In this document: one piece after another, positions 22,056 to 33,713 of the stretch
How positions within the stretch are numbered: the stretch's first letter is position 1
How the letters are laid out: every line of letters starts with the position of its first letter
Assembly: GCA_029298735.1 (NCBI GenBank)
Contig: JANSLP010000020.1
Span: forward strand, 124,001-188,000
Origin: Ophiostoma sp. CBS 140.51
Taxonomy: Eukaryota; Ascomycota; Sordariomycetes; Ophiostomatales; Ophiostomataceae
Direction: 5' to 3'
DNA length: 64,000 nucleotides
Made by a program: the position numbers and the translations under genes
Notes under the pieces: model-generated
Told to the model about the DNA's origin: nothing
The model's database searches: none
Seen by the model: only the letters and a program-made list of their open reading frames with translations

Positions 22056-25000
22056 ATGGCGATGAGAGGACCGCGTCACCCCATCGGGGCGGCGCCCTGG
22101 ATCGCAGAAGAACGGACAACCGCTCTCAACATTGCACAGGCCGAGGTAGAGGAGTTTATGTTTTCGGCCAAGAACGAGCTGGACTGGCTTAACGAGCACA
22201 TGGCCGAGATACTTTCGGAGAACCAAATGTGCGTCAATAATCGCGGAGATGGGATTCTAGATCGAGAGATGGGGTATACTAACTCACATCTTTGCAGAAA
22301 TGTCGCCGACATCTTCAAGACACCCGGCAAGTTACGCGGAAAGACGCCGCGTACTGCACGCAAAGCCAACAAGGGAGACATCCGGGCCGTGAGTCTACTC
22401 CTCTTTCATGATGATACAGTGTTATATATGTGTGAATAAGAACGTGACTGACAACAGACAAAGCCATTAACTGATGTCTTCTCATCTACACCCAAGGGGG
22501 CGCCCAACCCCTTTGCCGTTTCCAAACTCACATCGCTCCAGCAGCAGCAACGGCGCCAGTCACCCACATTCACAGTCGCCGAGGACAAGCCCGCGCCGCC
22601 CCAGAAGAGCCAGAACCCACAACGCGTCGTCCCTGTTAAGGTAGCCGCCGCTGGCAAGGCAAAGACGGCGACAGCAGCTGCATCAACACAAAACATTAAG
22701 AAGGCAACAACAACCGCAGCCGCTGCCCCCGTTGCCGCCAAGCCAACAAAGGCCGCACCCTCGCTTATTGACTCTGGATATCATGGGAGCCAATCGCAGG
22801 ATGTGGTCGTGGACTACAACGACGATGAAGAAGACGAACTGGCTGGTGACGATATGTTGACTCAGCCCTTCTCACAATCGATGCGTCCTGCGACACCGGA
22901 AGCCATCGTTCGGAAGCCCGTCCCAACCAAGGCGGCAGCGGCGGCAGCAGCAAAGCAGAAGGCTGCAGTCACAGCAACCCCGGCAGCAGATCTGGCTATG
23001 TCGCCCGACGTGATGGCCGACCATCCTAGCCCGACACAGCCGACCGTTGAGCCCACTTTCCACTCGGCCAAGGAGGAGCAGACTGCAGTCGTTCCCTCTG
23101 CTGCGGCTCCAGTTGAGAAGCCCAGCTCGCCGTCTGCGGATACTGAACTTCTGTCATCATCTCCCTTCTGCCCTGTTGAGTCGCCTTCATCTGTGCGGCC
23201 AACCAAAATCGCGTCCCCGGCCAAGCCCCAAGCTATCGCGTCACCAACACGGAAACCCGTTCCCGCTCCTTCATCTCCCCTCCAGTCAACCACTCCCGCC
23301 TGCCCGCCTCCTCGCGAGCTTCTGTCTGCGATGGGTGTTTCTATACCTAACGCAGCAGTTGCTTCGCCAGCGCTTGCCCATATGAATGTGCCCCCGGCCG
23401 TTCCCACCCCGCCCATGGCATCTGTCCCTGCCTTCATCGCCGAGAAGCGTGCTGCTATCGCCTCTTCTTGGCAGAAGGAGGAGGAAGATGTTGTCGTCTA
23501 CGAGGAGGAGGCACATGACGAGCCTATGGAGGAACATGGCGCTTCTGAGGAGGGTGTGCTCCAGCCAAGAAAGGAAGAGGAGCGGGAGCAGGATGAAGAG
23601 AATGAGGAGACTGCAGCCCGTTCTCCTTCAGACCCATCAAGTCCTGTTCGCCCCATGGTCCGCAAGAGCAGCATGAACTTTGCTTCTCTCCCCGCCCGTG
23701 CTCCCTTCACCTCCAACAAGAGCCTTGGAGGTGCAGGTGCAGGACTGGCTCGCGCTGACCAGGCACGGACGAGCTATTATAACCGTCCTACCGGCGGCAA
23801 GAGTATTGGTAACGTGCGTATGGAGGACGATGACGACCAGGATGACGAGATGGAGACCGATGCGAACAACGCAGCAAATGCCGAGAAGGACATGGCTGCA
23901 CACAACAAGACCTACGCTCAGAGACTGCACGATCGCATCAGCATGCTGGGCAAGTCACAGGCAAATGCCCCGCGTCCTTCCAAGTCCCTGGCCGCCCTGG
24001 CCCACCAGCAGGAGACAAAGTCTCAGCCACAGAAGTCTCTCTCTCCGAAGAGAACTGCCACCTCGGTTGCTGCTCCTGGTGCTTTCCCCGAAGATGAGGA
24101 GGAGGACGACGACGACTGGATTGACCCGCCTGCGAATGCGGTCCCTGCGAGCCCGACTAAGACTCAGGCTATTGTTCCTACTCCCACGACCGAGGAAGTC
24201 GATCCTCTTGATATCCAGACAGAGTTTGTGCTCCCGAAGCAGCGCCAGCAGGATGTGTCTCGGCCCGCATCCCCCAAGAGAGTGCAGGCTCCCATCATCC
24301 CTGAGAGAACGACCAGCACTGTTACAGGTCACATGAAGTCCGCTTCAGTGCCCTCGCTCCCTGTGACCGAGTCCGCGGCGCTGGCTACGACGAAGCCTAT
24401 CTCGGTTTCTAACCCGACCAATGCTGCACATGCTGTCCTTGCGGCGGTCTCTGAGATGCAAGGCCGTCCTCCCTCGCCCTCCAAGTCCCCGTCGCGCAAC
24501 TACCGCGATAGCCCTCTTAAGCACGTTAAGAACAAGCTGTCTTCCATCCTCAAGACCAGCAAGGGTCTCCTTGCCAGCAGCGCTGCTCTGAGTGCGGAAG
24601 GCAAATCTTCGCTGCTTTCTTCCCCGTCATCAACGCGTCTTGGTCTTCTTATGGGCCCTTCCACTGAGAGCCTTGCCATCAAGAACCGCAACGACAGCGC
24701 GTCCGAACTCACGCGTCCTGACCTTTCTCGGCAGACGTCTGCCAACACTACCACTTCGACCACATCATCTGCTTCGGTATTCCCGGGCAACACTGATGTC
24801 TTGGCCAACCAGGAATCTCCTGTGCGCGCCGAGCAATCTCCTGTCCATTCCCAGAGTCCGACGCGCCCGCGTAAGACCCGCGCGTCTACGGAGAGAGAAA
24901 AGCGTGAAATGAAGCACCGCGAGAAGGAGTTGAAGGAGGTGCAGCGGATGGCTGAGCAGATGGGCAAGCTGGAGAAGATGCGTGAGAAGGAGCGTGAGAA

Positions 25001-27040
25001 GGCTCGTGTGTTTGTGGAGGACCAGGAGAAGATGGCTGCTACTGTCGAGAAGCCTGCTCAAATCCCTGCGCAGAGAGAGCTTAGAGGCCAGAAGCAGCAG
25101 CCGAAGTCGCAACCACAGCCAAAGCAGATGGTGGACGAGGATGACGACATGGACGAGCTATCACAGCAGCCCCCGCCGCCGAAGGCGAAGACGCAGACCA
25201 GCTCTCCTAGCCGCGTTGCCGCGAAGTCCACCCGGACGAGCCCACGCAAGGCCAAGCCGCAGCAAGACGACGATGTTGACATGGCCGATACCCCTGCCAG
25301 CATGCTCCCGCCGCCTCCTCCGGCCCACAGCACTGTTTCTTCGAACTCTTCGGTTCCCCGGTCGGCCCAAAGCACTCGGACCATCCGCCGTCCGATCAAG
25401 CCGACCAAGGATGCTCCGGCCAAGACGAAGCAGGCCCCGACCGTCATCCGTGTCAACACTTCCAGCTCACAGCAACATCAACAGCAGTCGTCTCAGTTCC
25501 ATCCTTCGAACAGCATTCTGGCTGCGTCTCTGCACGACACTCTGGCCGGCCCGCCTCAACTGAAGAACAAGGCTAGTACCGCGTCTCTTCACACGAAGCC
25601 GTCCCTGCAGAGCCTCAAGAGCTCTGTCTCGTCGACTGGACGCCCCAAGGCTCTGGAGCTGGCTGCCAAGCGGAAGGAGGCAGAGGAGCGTGAAGCACAG
25701 CGGAAGCGCGACGCCAAGGCCGAGATTGAGCGGAAGCGGGCTGCACTCCAAGAACAGGAGGAGCAGCGCAAACAGGAACTGCAGAAGCAGAGAGAGCGCG
25801 AACGTGAGCAGGCAGCGGCTGAGGCGGCCGCGGCCAAGAAGCGGCAGGCGGCCATTGAGAAGGCCAAGCAGACGAGAGCACCGCCCCCAGCGCATCGTAC
25901 GCAGTTGCCCAGCGGACCCTCGACTGACTACGGCCGAAGCGACGCTCAGCCTCCTCGGCCGCAGTCTCGCCTGGCCACGGCGACCGGTACCAACATGCAC
26001 CGCTCTCAGGAGGAGCAGCACCGTCCGGTCAACGCCGTGCTCTCCCATACCGCCAAGGCGATGTCGAAGCGCCCTCTGCCCGGTACGGATGCCTACGAGA
26101 GCCAGAACCATGGCCGTCCTGGCACAGCTGGTGGCAATGCTGGTGGTAGCAACATGCCGGCATACCAGCATAAGGACGCGAAGCGGATTCGGATGAGTGA
26201 GGAGTTTGACGAGGATGAGCTCGAGATGGGCGGCGTTGTGCGCGTGTCCAGCATCAAGGGCCCGCCCGTGCGTCCTTCGAACGGTTTCAAGAAGGTAAGT
26301 CCCTATCCCTTTTCCTTTCCCTATTTTGTTTTTCTTATCTAATATTCTTGCAGGACCTGCCGAACAAGTCGGTCTTTGGTAACGGCTACTCTACGGCGCC
26401 GACGAACGTGTCGCGTGATCTGTTCAAGTCTACGGTCACTGCGCAGCACAACTACCAGACCAAGACGGCGCACCCAATGGACATGGCGCAAGTGTCCAAG
26501 GCAGCCATCTCCTTTGCTCCTAGCGGCAGCAATACCACGTCGGCCGCCGCCGTAGCGGCTGCCGCTTCTCAGAGTACGCACAAGACCCCGCTGCGTCCCG
26601 CCGGTCCACAGCCAGCAGGCAAGTCGACGGCCAAATCGGCTGGCAAGTCCGTCGGCAAGTCTGCCGCGAAGTCGTCGCCTCGCTTCCCCAACGGCGACGC
26701 CATTGAACTGCCCGATATCCAGACCGACGACGAAGACAGCGAAGAGGAAGTGGTCAATGCGGCGCCCTGGGCTGACTCGCCCGACCTGCGCCGTGCTCTC
26801 ATGCGCCAGGAGACCGTCGACCCTTTCCAGGTGTTTGGCCCGCCCGGCCCGCTCAACATGGAGGAGGTGTTCAACAAGAGCAAGGACCGCTGGCACAAGT
26901 TCCGCGCGCGTGGCAGCAGTGCCAACTGGAGCGGCATCGACCGTCTCACGGAGGACGACATTAGGAAAGACATGGCTGCGCGCGACAAGATCCGTCGCGA
27001 GGGTGGCTGGTCCTATGAGCTGGGCAAGCAGATGTTGTAA
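22056..27040 (+). CDS. INCENP: Inner centromere protein INCENP (Sli15/Pic1 type)
   Basis: Exons 22056-22228, 22298-22388, 22458-26294 and 26354-27040 encode 1595 residues. The product is the scaffold of the chromosomal passenger complex, holding Aurora kinase at centromeres and the spindle. The N-terminus (AEVEEFMFSAKNELDWLNEHM) resembles the helix that binds Survivin and Borealin. Conserved short motifs follow (VADIFKTPGKLRGK, LTDVFSSTPKGAPNPF). The middle is long, Ser/Pro-rich and disordered, with two charged helical segments (about residues 900-955 and 1155-1230, the latter resembling the single alpha-helix of other INCENPs). The C-terminus is an IN-box that binds and activates Aurora: PWADSPDLRRAL at about 1504, then VFGPPGPLNMEEVF, and SSANWSGIDRLTEDD. 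The protein is long for the family because of its disordered middle. Confidence 0.93.
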
Positions 27041-29775
27041 GTGGAGTGTGGTGGAGTATAAGATTGTGTTTTTGTTTTTTATTAGGCGAGGTCAGCTACA
27101 GTACAGCTGCTGGGCAAAGGGTGCTCAACGGTTCAAGGTTCGGCGTTTTGTTAGGGCTTGCTTTTTTGATCAGGGTTTTCATCGCTTGTTGTTTGTACTT
27201 TATTCTTGATTTTATTCTTTTCTTCACTTTGCTCTGCGTATGGTCTCTCTTACACAGTTTGGTTTATGTTCAAAAAGAGAGATGGCACGCAGGCAAAGAA
27301 ACATCACAGGGAGCATACGTGGACAGCAGAGCATCCATCGAGAGCTCTCAAAATATGAATATATTGGCATCACACAAGGGAGATCTATATTGATATTGAT
27401 ATTTATGCTTTAATCTTCCTGAAGGATCATGCAAAACTAACAACTTTTGTCATGTTTTGTAAACAAGGTTGATCGACAATAAGGCAAATTGTCCGAGTCC
27501 CGCCAAAGTTCAAGTGCAACAAGTGCTCTCGGAAAGGCTAGGCAAGGCCGTTGCGGGAATTCCCTTGCCCGTCGAGGCCGTGCGGCTTTGTTTGCCTTCT
27601 TGGTTTGACGCCCCCCTGTTGGCCTCTCTAAGGCTTTGATAGTAGCTGTTGTTCTTGTGTGGTGAGGATATTGTTTAGGCGACAAGGGGATTGGACTCCC
27701 ATGGCAAAACTACGTCATAAGCTCCCACGCTCCTTCCTGCTGTATGTATCGTGACGGGGGCCAAGTTCGGCGTGCTGCAGGGCAAGAGCGTCCGACTACA
27801 GGTCAGGCTCCTGCCCGATATCCAAGCTTTACAGACTTGCAGACGCTTGGCGGGAGGAAAGAGGCTTTGGCTGCAGTAGTACGAACAAAAGGGCAGGCGC
27901 GACCAAGAAGCTGCACGTGAAGCAAGCACGAGGCACAGCGATCGAGGGGAACAAAATCACTGTATCTCAGATGTAATTACAGTGGTGAAAGAAAAACAGG
28001 GAACGAAGGAAAGCGAGCCGTATTTTAGGGCCGTTCGGTACATATTGCACCCGTGTCCTCGTCTCTCGTGCCTTATGCGACTTCCTCGCCTTTTCGCCCA
28101 TCGGCCTTGCACCTCGCCCGGCCCTCAGCCACCGCGAACGTGACGAAAATTATGTACATTCTGCTCTCGTGCATGCGAGTGGTCGCATCGTATTCTTCTG
28201 ACGTGGGAGGGGTGTTTTGGTAGAGAGGAAAGCGAGGGCTGGCCCAATTGGCGGTCTGATGTTGTCTGATGCCCCACACATCTAAGAACCAGAGGGCTTG
28301 CTTTTGCCCGAGGACGACCAGCAGCGAGGATTCTCAAAGTGTGGGGACATTTTGTTTTATGGGGACCTTCCCAGAGCAGCAATTTTGAGGACGCTGCTAT
28401 TCTGAATAAAATGTGACAGTGGACAAAGGCGTAGCTCAGGCTGGCGTTGGGCTGAAGACCCCAAAACGAGAGGGCATCTGGCGCCAAAACAAAACAAAGC
28501 CTCTAAAAATAAATTTGACGAACAAACAAAACAAAAAAGGGAGAAAAAGACACCCCTCCTTTTGTTGTGCGCTTTTCTTTTTCTTTGTTTGTGCAAACAC
28601 CGCCACAGTGTACCCGTTTGCGTCTTTCAAAATCGTGAAGACAGAAAACGACAAAAAAGGACGACGACCGAAGAAGAGAACGCTTTCGGAGGAAGCCGAG
28701 ACAGGACCTTCCTCTCCAAAAAACAGGGCGCCGGTGAGGCTGACGGGTCGAACCTGCCTGTTCTGCTTCCTGCCTGCACCCTGCTGACGACCCGTGCCTT
28801 CCTTTTCTCGACATTTGCGACATATCTTTTGTGGTCGATCTCCAGGACTGTATCTTCTCGACAATCTCTTTTCTTGTTCATTCTTCCTTCGACACCCTCC
28901 TTCGGCTTTGTCTTCTCACTCCTTCATACCACCACTCCAAAACAAAAAATCCCGGACAGAAACGGCATACCGGTAAGTAGATACTCGCAACCACCACGCA
29001 GTCACTCTTTTTCAGCTGCGTCTTTTTCACCAGCTTTCACGTGGGAGTGTATTCTCCCCTCGACATTCTCTCCCTTATTTTACCTCACACTCTACATATT
29101 TTGCCCCTGCACGGCACATCTCGCTTTCGTCACTGGCTGGCGGCCCGACTTGTACCTCCGCTGCTCCTTCGCCTGAAAAGTAGCTGCCCTGTCCTCACTT
29201 TACCCTGCACACGCCTTATTTCCCTGCTCTACCAAACGGAACGACGGCTCGCTGCTCGCTTTTGACACACACCTTGCTTTCTGGTCATTTTACCACTCTA
29301 TTTTCCCGCCGCAGAAGCTTCCTTTCCGACTCGCAGCCTTGTCTGTTTGCGTTCTTGTGTTGTATTCGTGTTGCTAGGCCGAACCAAAAGCTGACCGCCC
29401 GTGGCAACTAAAAAGAAAGTCTGGGCACTACGACACGACTAGCTTCAACCCACTCTTTGAAAGACGCGGCGGTTTCTTCACTTTGCACGGAACTATTCCT
29501 GTCGACGGCACTTTCGCGACTGTTCAAACGACTCCCCTCCTCACGACCGCTTCCTACCCTTCCTCCGCTCGAGCGACTCCGGACGGCCGCATGAACGACA
29601 CGTCTCTCACGACCAGCGCGACGCATCTCGGAGCGAGACGGCGACCAGACCAACCACGCCAGACACGGCTTCACGCCCGAGAAGTCCGTACCGGAAGGAA
29701 AACGAGACCGGGAAGAGATATACGAGAGCAGATTTCCGCCGTTTGCTGCCTTAGCAGCAGTACACTGTCGTCGTC
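27041..29775. other. INCENP-J-protein intergenic region
   Basis: In 2.7 kb no gene is supported. The region has INCENP 3' UTR at the left, mixed-composition DNA to about 28400, A-rich tracts near 28500-28560, and a pyrimidine-rich leader from about 28790. ORFs of 80-204 codons on both strands lack codon bias and domains. A short GT...CAG segment at 28973-29015 could be a 5'-UTR intron, but it is only 43 nt and has no clear branch site. Confidence 0.55.
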
Positions 29776-32700
29776 ATGGCGAAAGCAGACTACAGCAGAG
29801 ATTACTATGCCGACCTCGAGCTTCCTCCGTCGGCGGATGTCAATGACATTAAGAAGCAGTTTCGTAAACTAGGTATGTCCTCGTCTTTCTCTCCCTCTCT
29901 CCCACCTTCTCCTCCTTCCTGTGTGACAAGAGATCCCGAATACTGAGTACTGACTCGTCCGTTTCCATTCCTGCAGCTTTAAAATACCACCCCGACCGCA
30001 ACCCCGGCAAGGAGGCCGAGGTCAACGCAAAGTTCCAGACCATTCAAGCCGCCCATGAGGTCCTCACGAGCCCTGAACAAAAGTCCAAATACGACAACCA
30101 CCGCAGCCGAAATGCCTACCGCTACCCAGCCGCCTCGGGCGTCCGTGGCAACCCGTGGTCGGATGTCTCCTCCCACTATCCTGTGCCGCCCCGGCGTCCA
30201 GGCCAGGCCCCGACGTCGGCTGCACGCAACACTGCTTCGTCGTCGGGCCCCTCCTCCTCGTCGGCCTCGTCCGCACACCGCTATACCAACTTCAACGCCC
30301 CGCCGTCAAGTAAGACTAGCAAAGAAGACCTAGACTCGAGATACAACGCGTGGAAGAACATGCGGCCCAGCGCGGCTAAGGCCCGCCCGGGCCAAAGTGC
30401 CAGCGCCGCGTATGCTGCCGCAGGTGCCAACACGAGCAGAAAAACGAACACGAGCAGCTCCTCGTCCTCCATGCCGCCACCACCTTCTCCTCACCCTCCC
30501 AACCCGCAGACGCCCATGCCCGCACGTTCGGCCTCGCAGAGACAAAAAGCCAACGCCTCGTTTGGTACCAGCACCAGAAGACCCACGGGCTTCTACCCGC
30601 AGTCACCGATGGGCGATGAGCCGCCAGCGGCCAACACGAACAACTACTTTACAAATCGGACACACAATCGGGGATTCTTTGGCGAGCAGCCAGGCCAGTC
30701 AACAGGCACTGGCCCAAGAGCAGCAGCAGCCAACAACGAGCCGCGGAGAGCATCTACCACAGCCGCCCCCGAGCCGACGAACGGTGGTGATGCCCGCAAC
30801 CGGTCTGACGAGTCCTTTTTCGACTCTCGCCAGAGCACGCCATATCAGACGCACGGCGGCGAGAAGTTCAATCCATTCGACGGCGTGCCTGCTGCTTCGG
30901 ACCTGAACCGGACTAGGAGTTACCGGACTGTCAATCCGCAAGCAGCAAAGCCCGAGTTTCGCCGCCGGAGCTCGAGCCTTCCCGACGAGTCGGACAATGC
31001 CGCCAAAGCCACGGCCTCTGCTAGGAAGAGGGCCGCGGCTGGAACGGGCACGACGACAGCAGCAGCGGCTGCTGGAGCCGCGGCTGGATTTGCAGCGGGA
31101 ATGGCCGCAGAGGCGGCAGCGAACTCGCCCTCCACGAACAGCGCCAACACTGGTGTTCCTCGGTCGGGCAGCCGCCCACGGCCAGGCGTGAGTTCAAGAG
31201 CATCGCGTCCTACGACATTTGAGGAGCAGTATCAGAGAATGCAAGGCGAGCAGCAGCAGCAGCAGCAGTCGAACCCCTTTGCAGCATCCAACGAAAAGCC
31301 CACGCAAAACAAACAGAATCCATTCGGAGCTTCAGCCAGCACAGCGCAGAACGACAAGAGCAAACCTATTTTGTATGCCACCTCTCCTTTGTCTCAAACC
31401 CCCATGCAAGCATCCTATATGTCAGCAAGAGACGGGCCAAGCAGGGCAGTCAGTGATGGTTTCACCAGAGCCCAGCGGCATATGGCATACAGAGAGCCTA
31501 CAATGAACACAATGAACAGCAGCTCCCCCTTTGGCACTCACAACCCCCCTGCATCTGAGTGGCCTGAACCTAAACGGAGGGTCTCGCCCACATACGGAAA
31601 AGTAGAGTCTTCTAGTGGAGACCCAAACAAGAGCAGCTATTACAAGAGCCTCAACAATGATTATGGCGGGCAAGATAAATTGGAGGCGAGCATGGATGCC
31701 TTTGACAAGAAGCAATTCAACATGGTCCAGGGCCTCGTCGACAGAGTCCATGTCTACAGGCATTTCGCCATCAACACAGACTCGAAGTCCGGGTCGGATT
31801 CAAAGTCAGGCCATGCGAAGTCCGCAGGCCGAGGAGTGCCAGGAGATGAGATGGTTATGGGATGGGCAGATTATGGTCTATATTGTGCCCCGCAGGCTCG
31901 CCAACGGTTGAGAAGCGAAACCGTGCCGAGCCACAACCCCCCTGGCCATTCTCACCATCACATTTGTGGACATAATCACCACACGCATCATCATCACAGT
32001 CATGCTAACGCTAATTCCAATCACTTTAGCTCTAACCTCTCCCTCGATGACGATGTGTTCAGCGTGCCGAGCACACCCTCCGACCAAGAACGGACGAACC
32101 CCTTCACGCGCACCAGCGTTGAAGATATCAACACGCGTTTTGTCTCTGGCGAGAAGGCCAATGCGGCTTGGGCGTTTAGTGCCGGTGGTAGTGAGGGCGA
32201 ACAGAACGGAAACGGCGATTTCCCATCGCGTGTTCGCCGCTCTCAGTCTGGCAGCCGCCTCGGTCGTCGGTCCCCCGGCAAGAGCAACTCGATCCCAAAG
32301 CCAGACGGCGGTGTACCTCCACCGCCGCCGCCTCCTCCGCCGTCACAACAGGCGGCTCCCCAGTCACAGGATCCCAGCCCGGCGTCTTCAACCATCAGTG
32401 TAGCCGACGGAAACTCGAGCAAACCAAACGAGGCAGGCAATGGCCCCAAGGGTGGTAGCAACACAACGACCACGACCAACTACTTCAATGCCGGACGGTG
32501 GGCCGAGCAGATTGGCTCGGAACACTTTGTGCCATGGAACGCCCAGCAGCCGCCCAACTTGCCGCCCCGCCAGCCCACACCGACCCAGCAGCGGGCGCGT
32601 CCGATCAAGAAGCCCAAGCCGATCCAGCGGTCCAACACCACCGCGCCCCACGAGTACATTGTTATTGATGATGATACTGATGAAGAGGAGGGTGGCGGGT

Positions 32701-33713
32701 CGACTGCTGACGCTGGAGCGAAACACAAGAAACAACAGCAGGCTCAGCAACAACAACAGCCTATCGAGGTAGAGCCCGAGGTCAGCGGCTTTGCCAGCCC
32801 GGTCGCCATGGATATCGACTCACCTCCGGCTGCGGAGCCCCCCACCTTTGACGGTGCGAGTGCTGCAGATGCCGCCAGACCGGTGGGCTCTTCGGGCACC
32901 GATACGGCTGGAGGTGCTCCTCTTTCAAACCCCGATCCACAGGTGAATGGTGCCCGTAACATCCCCGTGGAACCGACTCGTCCCGAGTGGAGGGCTGGCG
33001 ACGTCAACAAAGCTGCCACGACTTCAGCGGCTGCCGCAGCCGGTGCTACTGCCGCCTCTGCCTCTGCCCCAAAAGCGAGCCCGAACATTAACGTCAACAA
33101 CAACGTCGGCTCAGAAGACTCGGAGGAGTTCCGCGCCACGCTGTCAGACATGAAGAAGGTTGAACCGTTTGCTGAGAACACATCGGGCATCCAGGGCAGT
33201 GCCGGTACTGGTCTGGGATCTTTCGGCGACCTCCAGAACAACCTGCCGTTCGATAGCAAGGCGGCCTCCGCTTCCATGCCACAGGCCGGAAGCAGTGCCG
33301 CCCGCGCAGCGCGCAGCCGCAGCCGGTCCTCTCGCAAGACCATTAATTTCCCCAAAGCACCCATCGCGCCTCACCCGCCCCCAGCGTTGGGTGTCCCTGG
33401 TCTTCAGCCGTCGGCAAACTCCTGGGACAAGTACGTCTCCGAGTTCCGCCACTATATGCTCGAATGGGCCGCCTTCAACAAACTGTACGTCGACCACTTC
33501 CAGGCCCGTTGCCACGATGTTGAGTTGCAGCGTCGCGATGGCGATTTCGCCTGGCTCACGTCAGCCGACGGCGACAATAACGGCATCAACCGGTACCTGG
33601 ACTGGATGGAGCAGGACGAGGAGGTGCGGGCGCGGTGGTCGGTGGCGTGTTCAGGCCACGACATGGAGGTGCGCAAGTTTATGGCCTTCCGCGAGCGGAT
33701 GCGGCAGGGGTAA
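29776..33713 (+). CDS. Large J-domain (DnaJ/Hsp40) protein
   Basis: Exons 29776-29872 and 29977-33713 (104-nt intron) encode 1277 residues. An N-terminal J domain (residues 7-75) has DYYADLELPPSADVNDIKK, the intact HPD at 37-39 (LKYHPDRNPGK), and AHEVLTSPEQKSKYD, so it should stimulate an Hsp70 ATPase. There are no Gly/Phe, zinc-finger or client-binding domains of class I/II J proteins, making this a class III protein. The middle is disordered and rich in Ser, Ala, Asn and Gln, with a His-rich stretch (about 680-712, HHTHHHHSH), a proline run (about 811) and acidic IDDDTDEEE. The last 100 residues (SWDKYVSEFRHYMLEWAAFN to the end) look folded and aromatic-rich, and probably define the family. 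The client and location are unknown. Confidence 0.9.

Noticed and set aside
27661..27740. tRNA-like segment on the minus strand
   Set aside because: No B-box GGTTCRA and no consistent cloverleaf.
32744..33364. 206-codon minus-strand ORF opposite the J-protein gene
   Set aside because: Antisense shadow; Ala/Glu/Ser-rich and without family resemblance.
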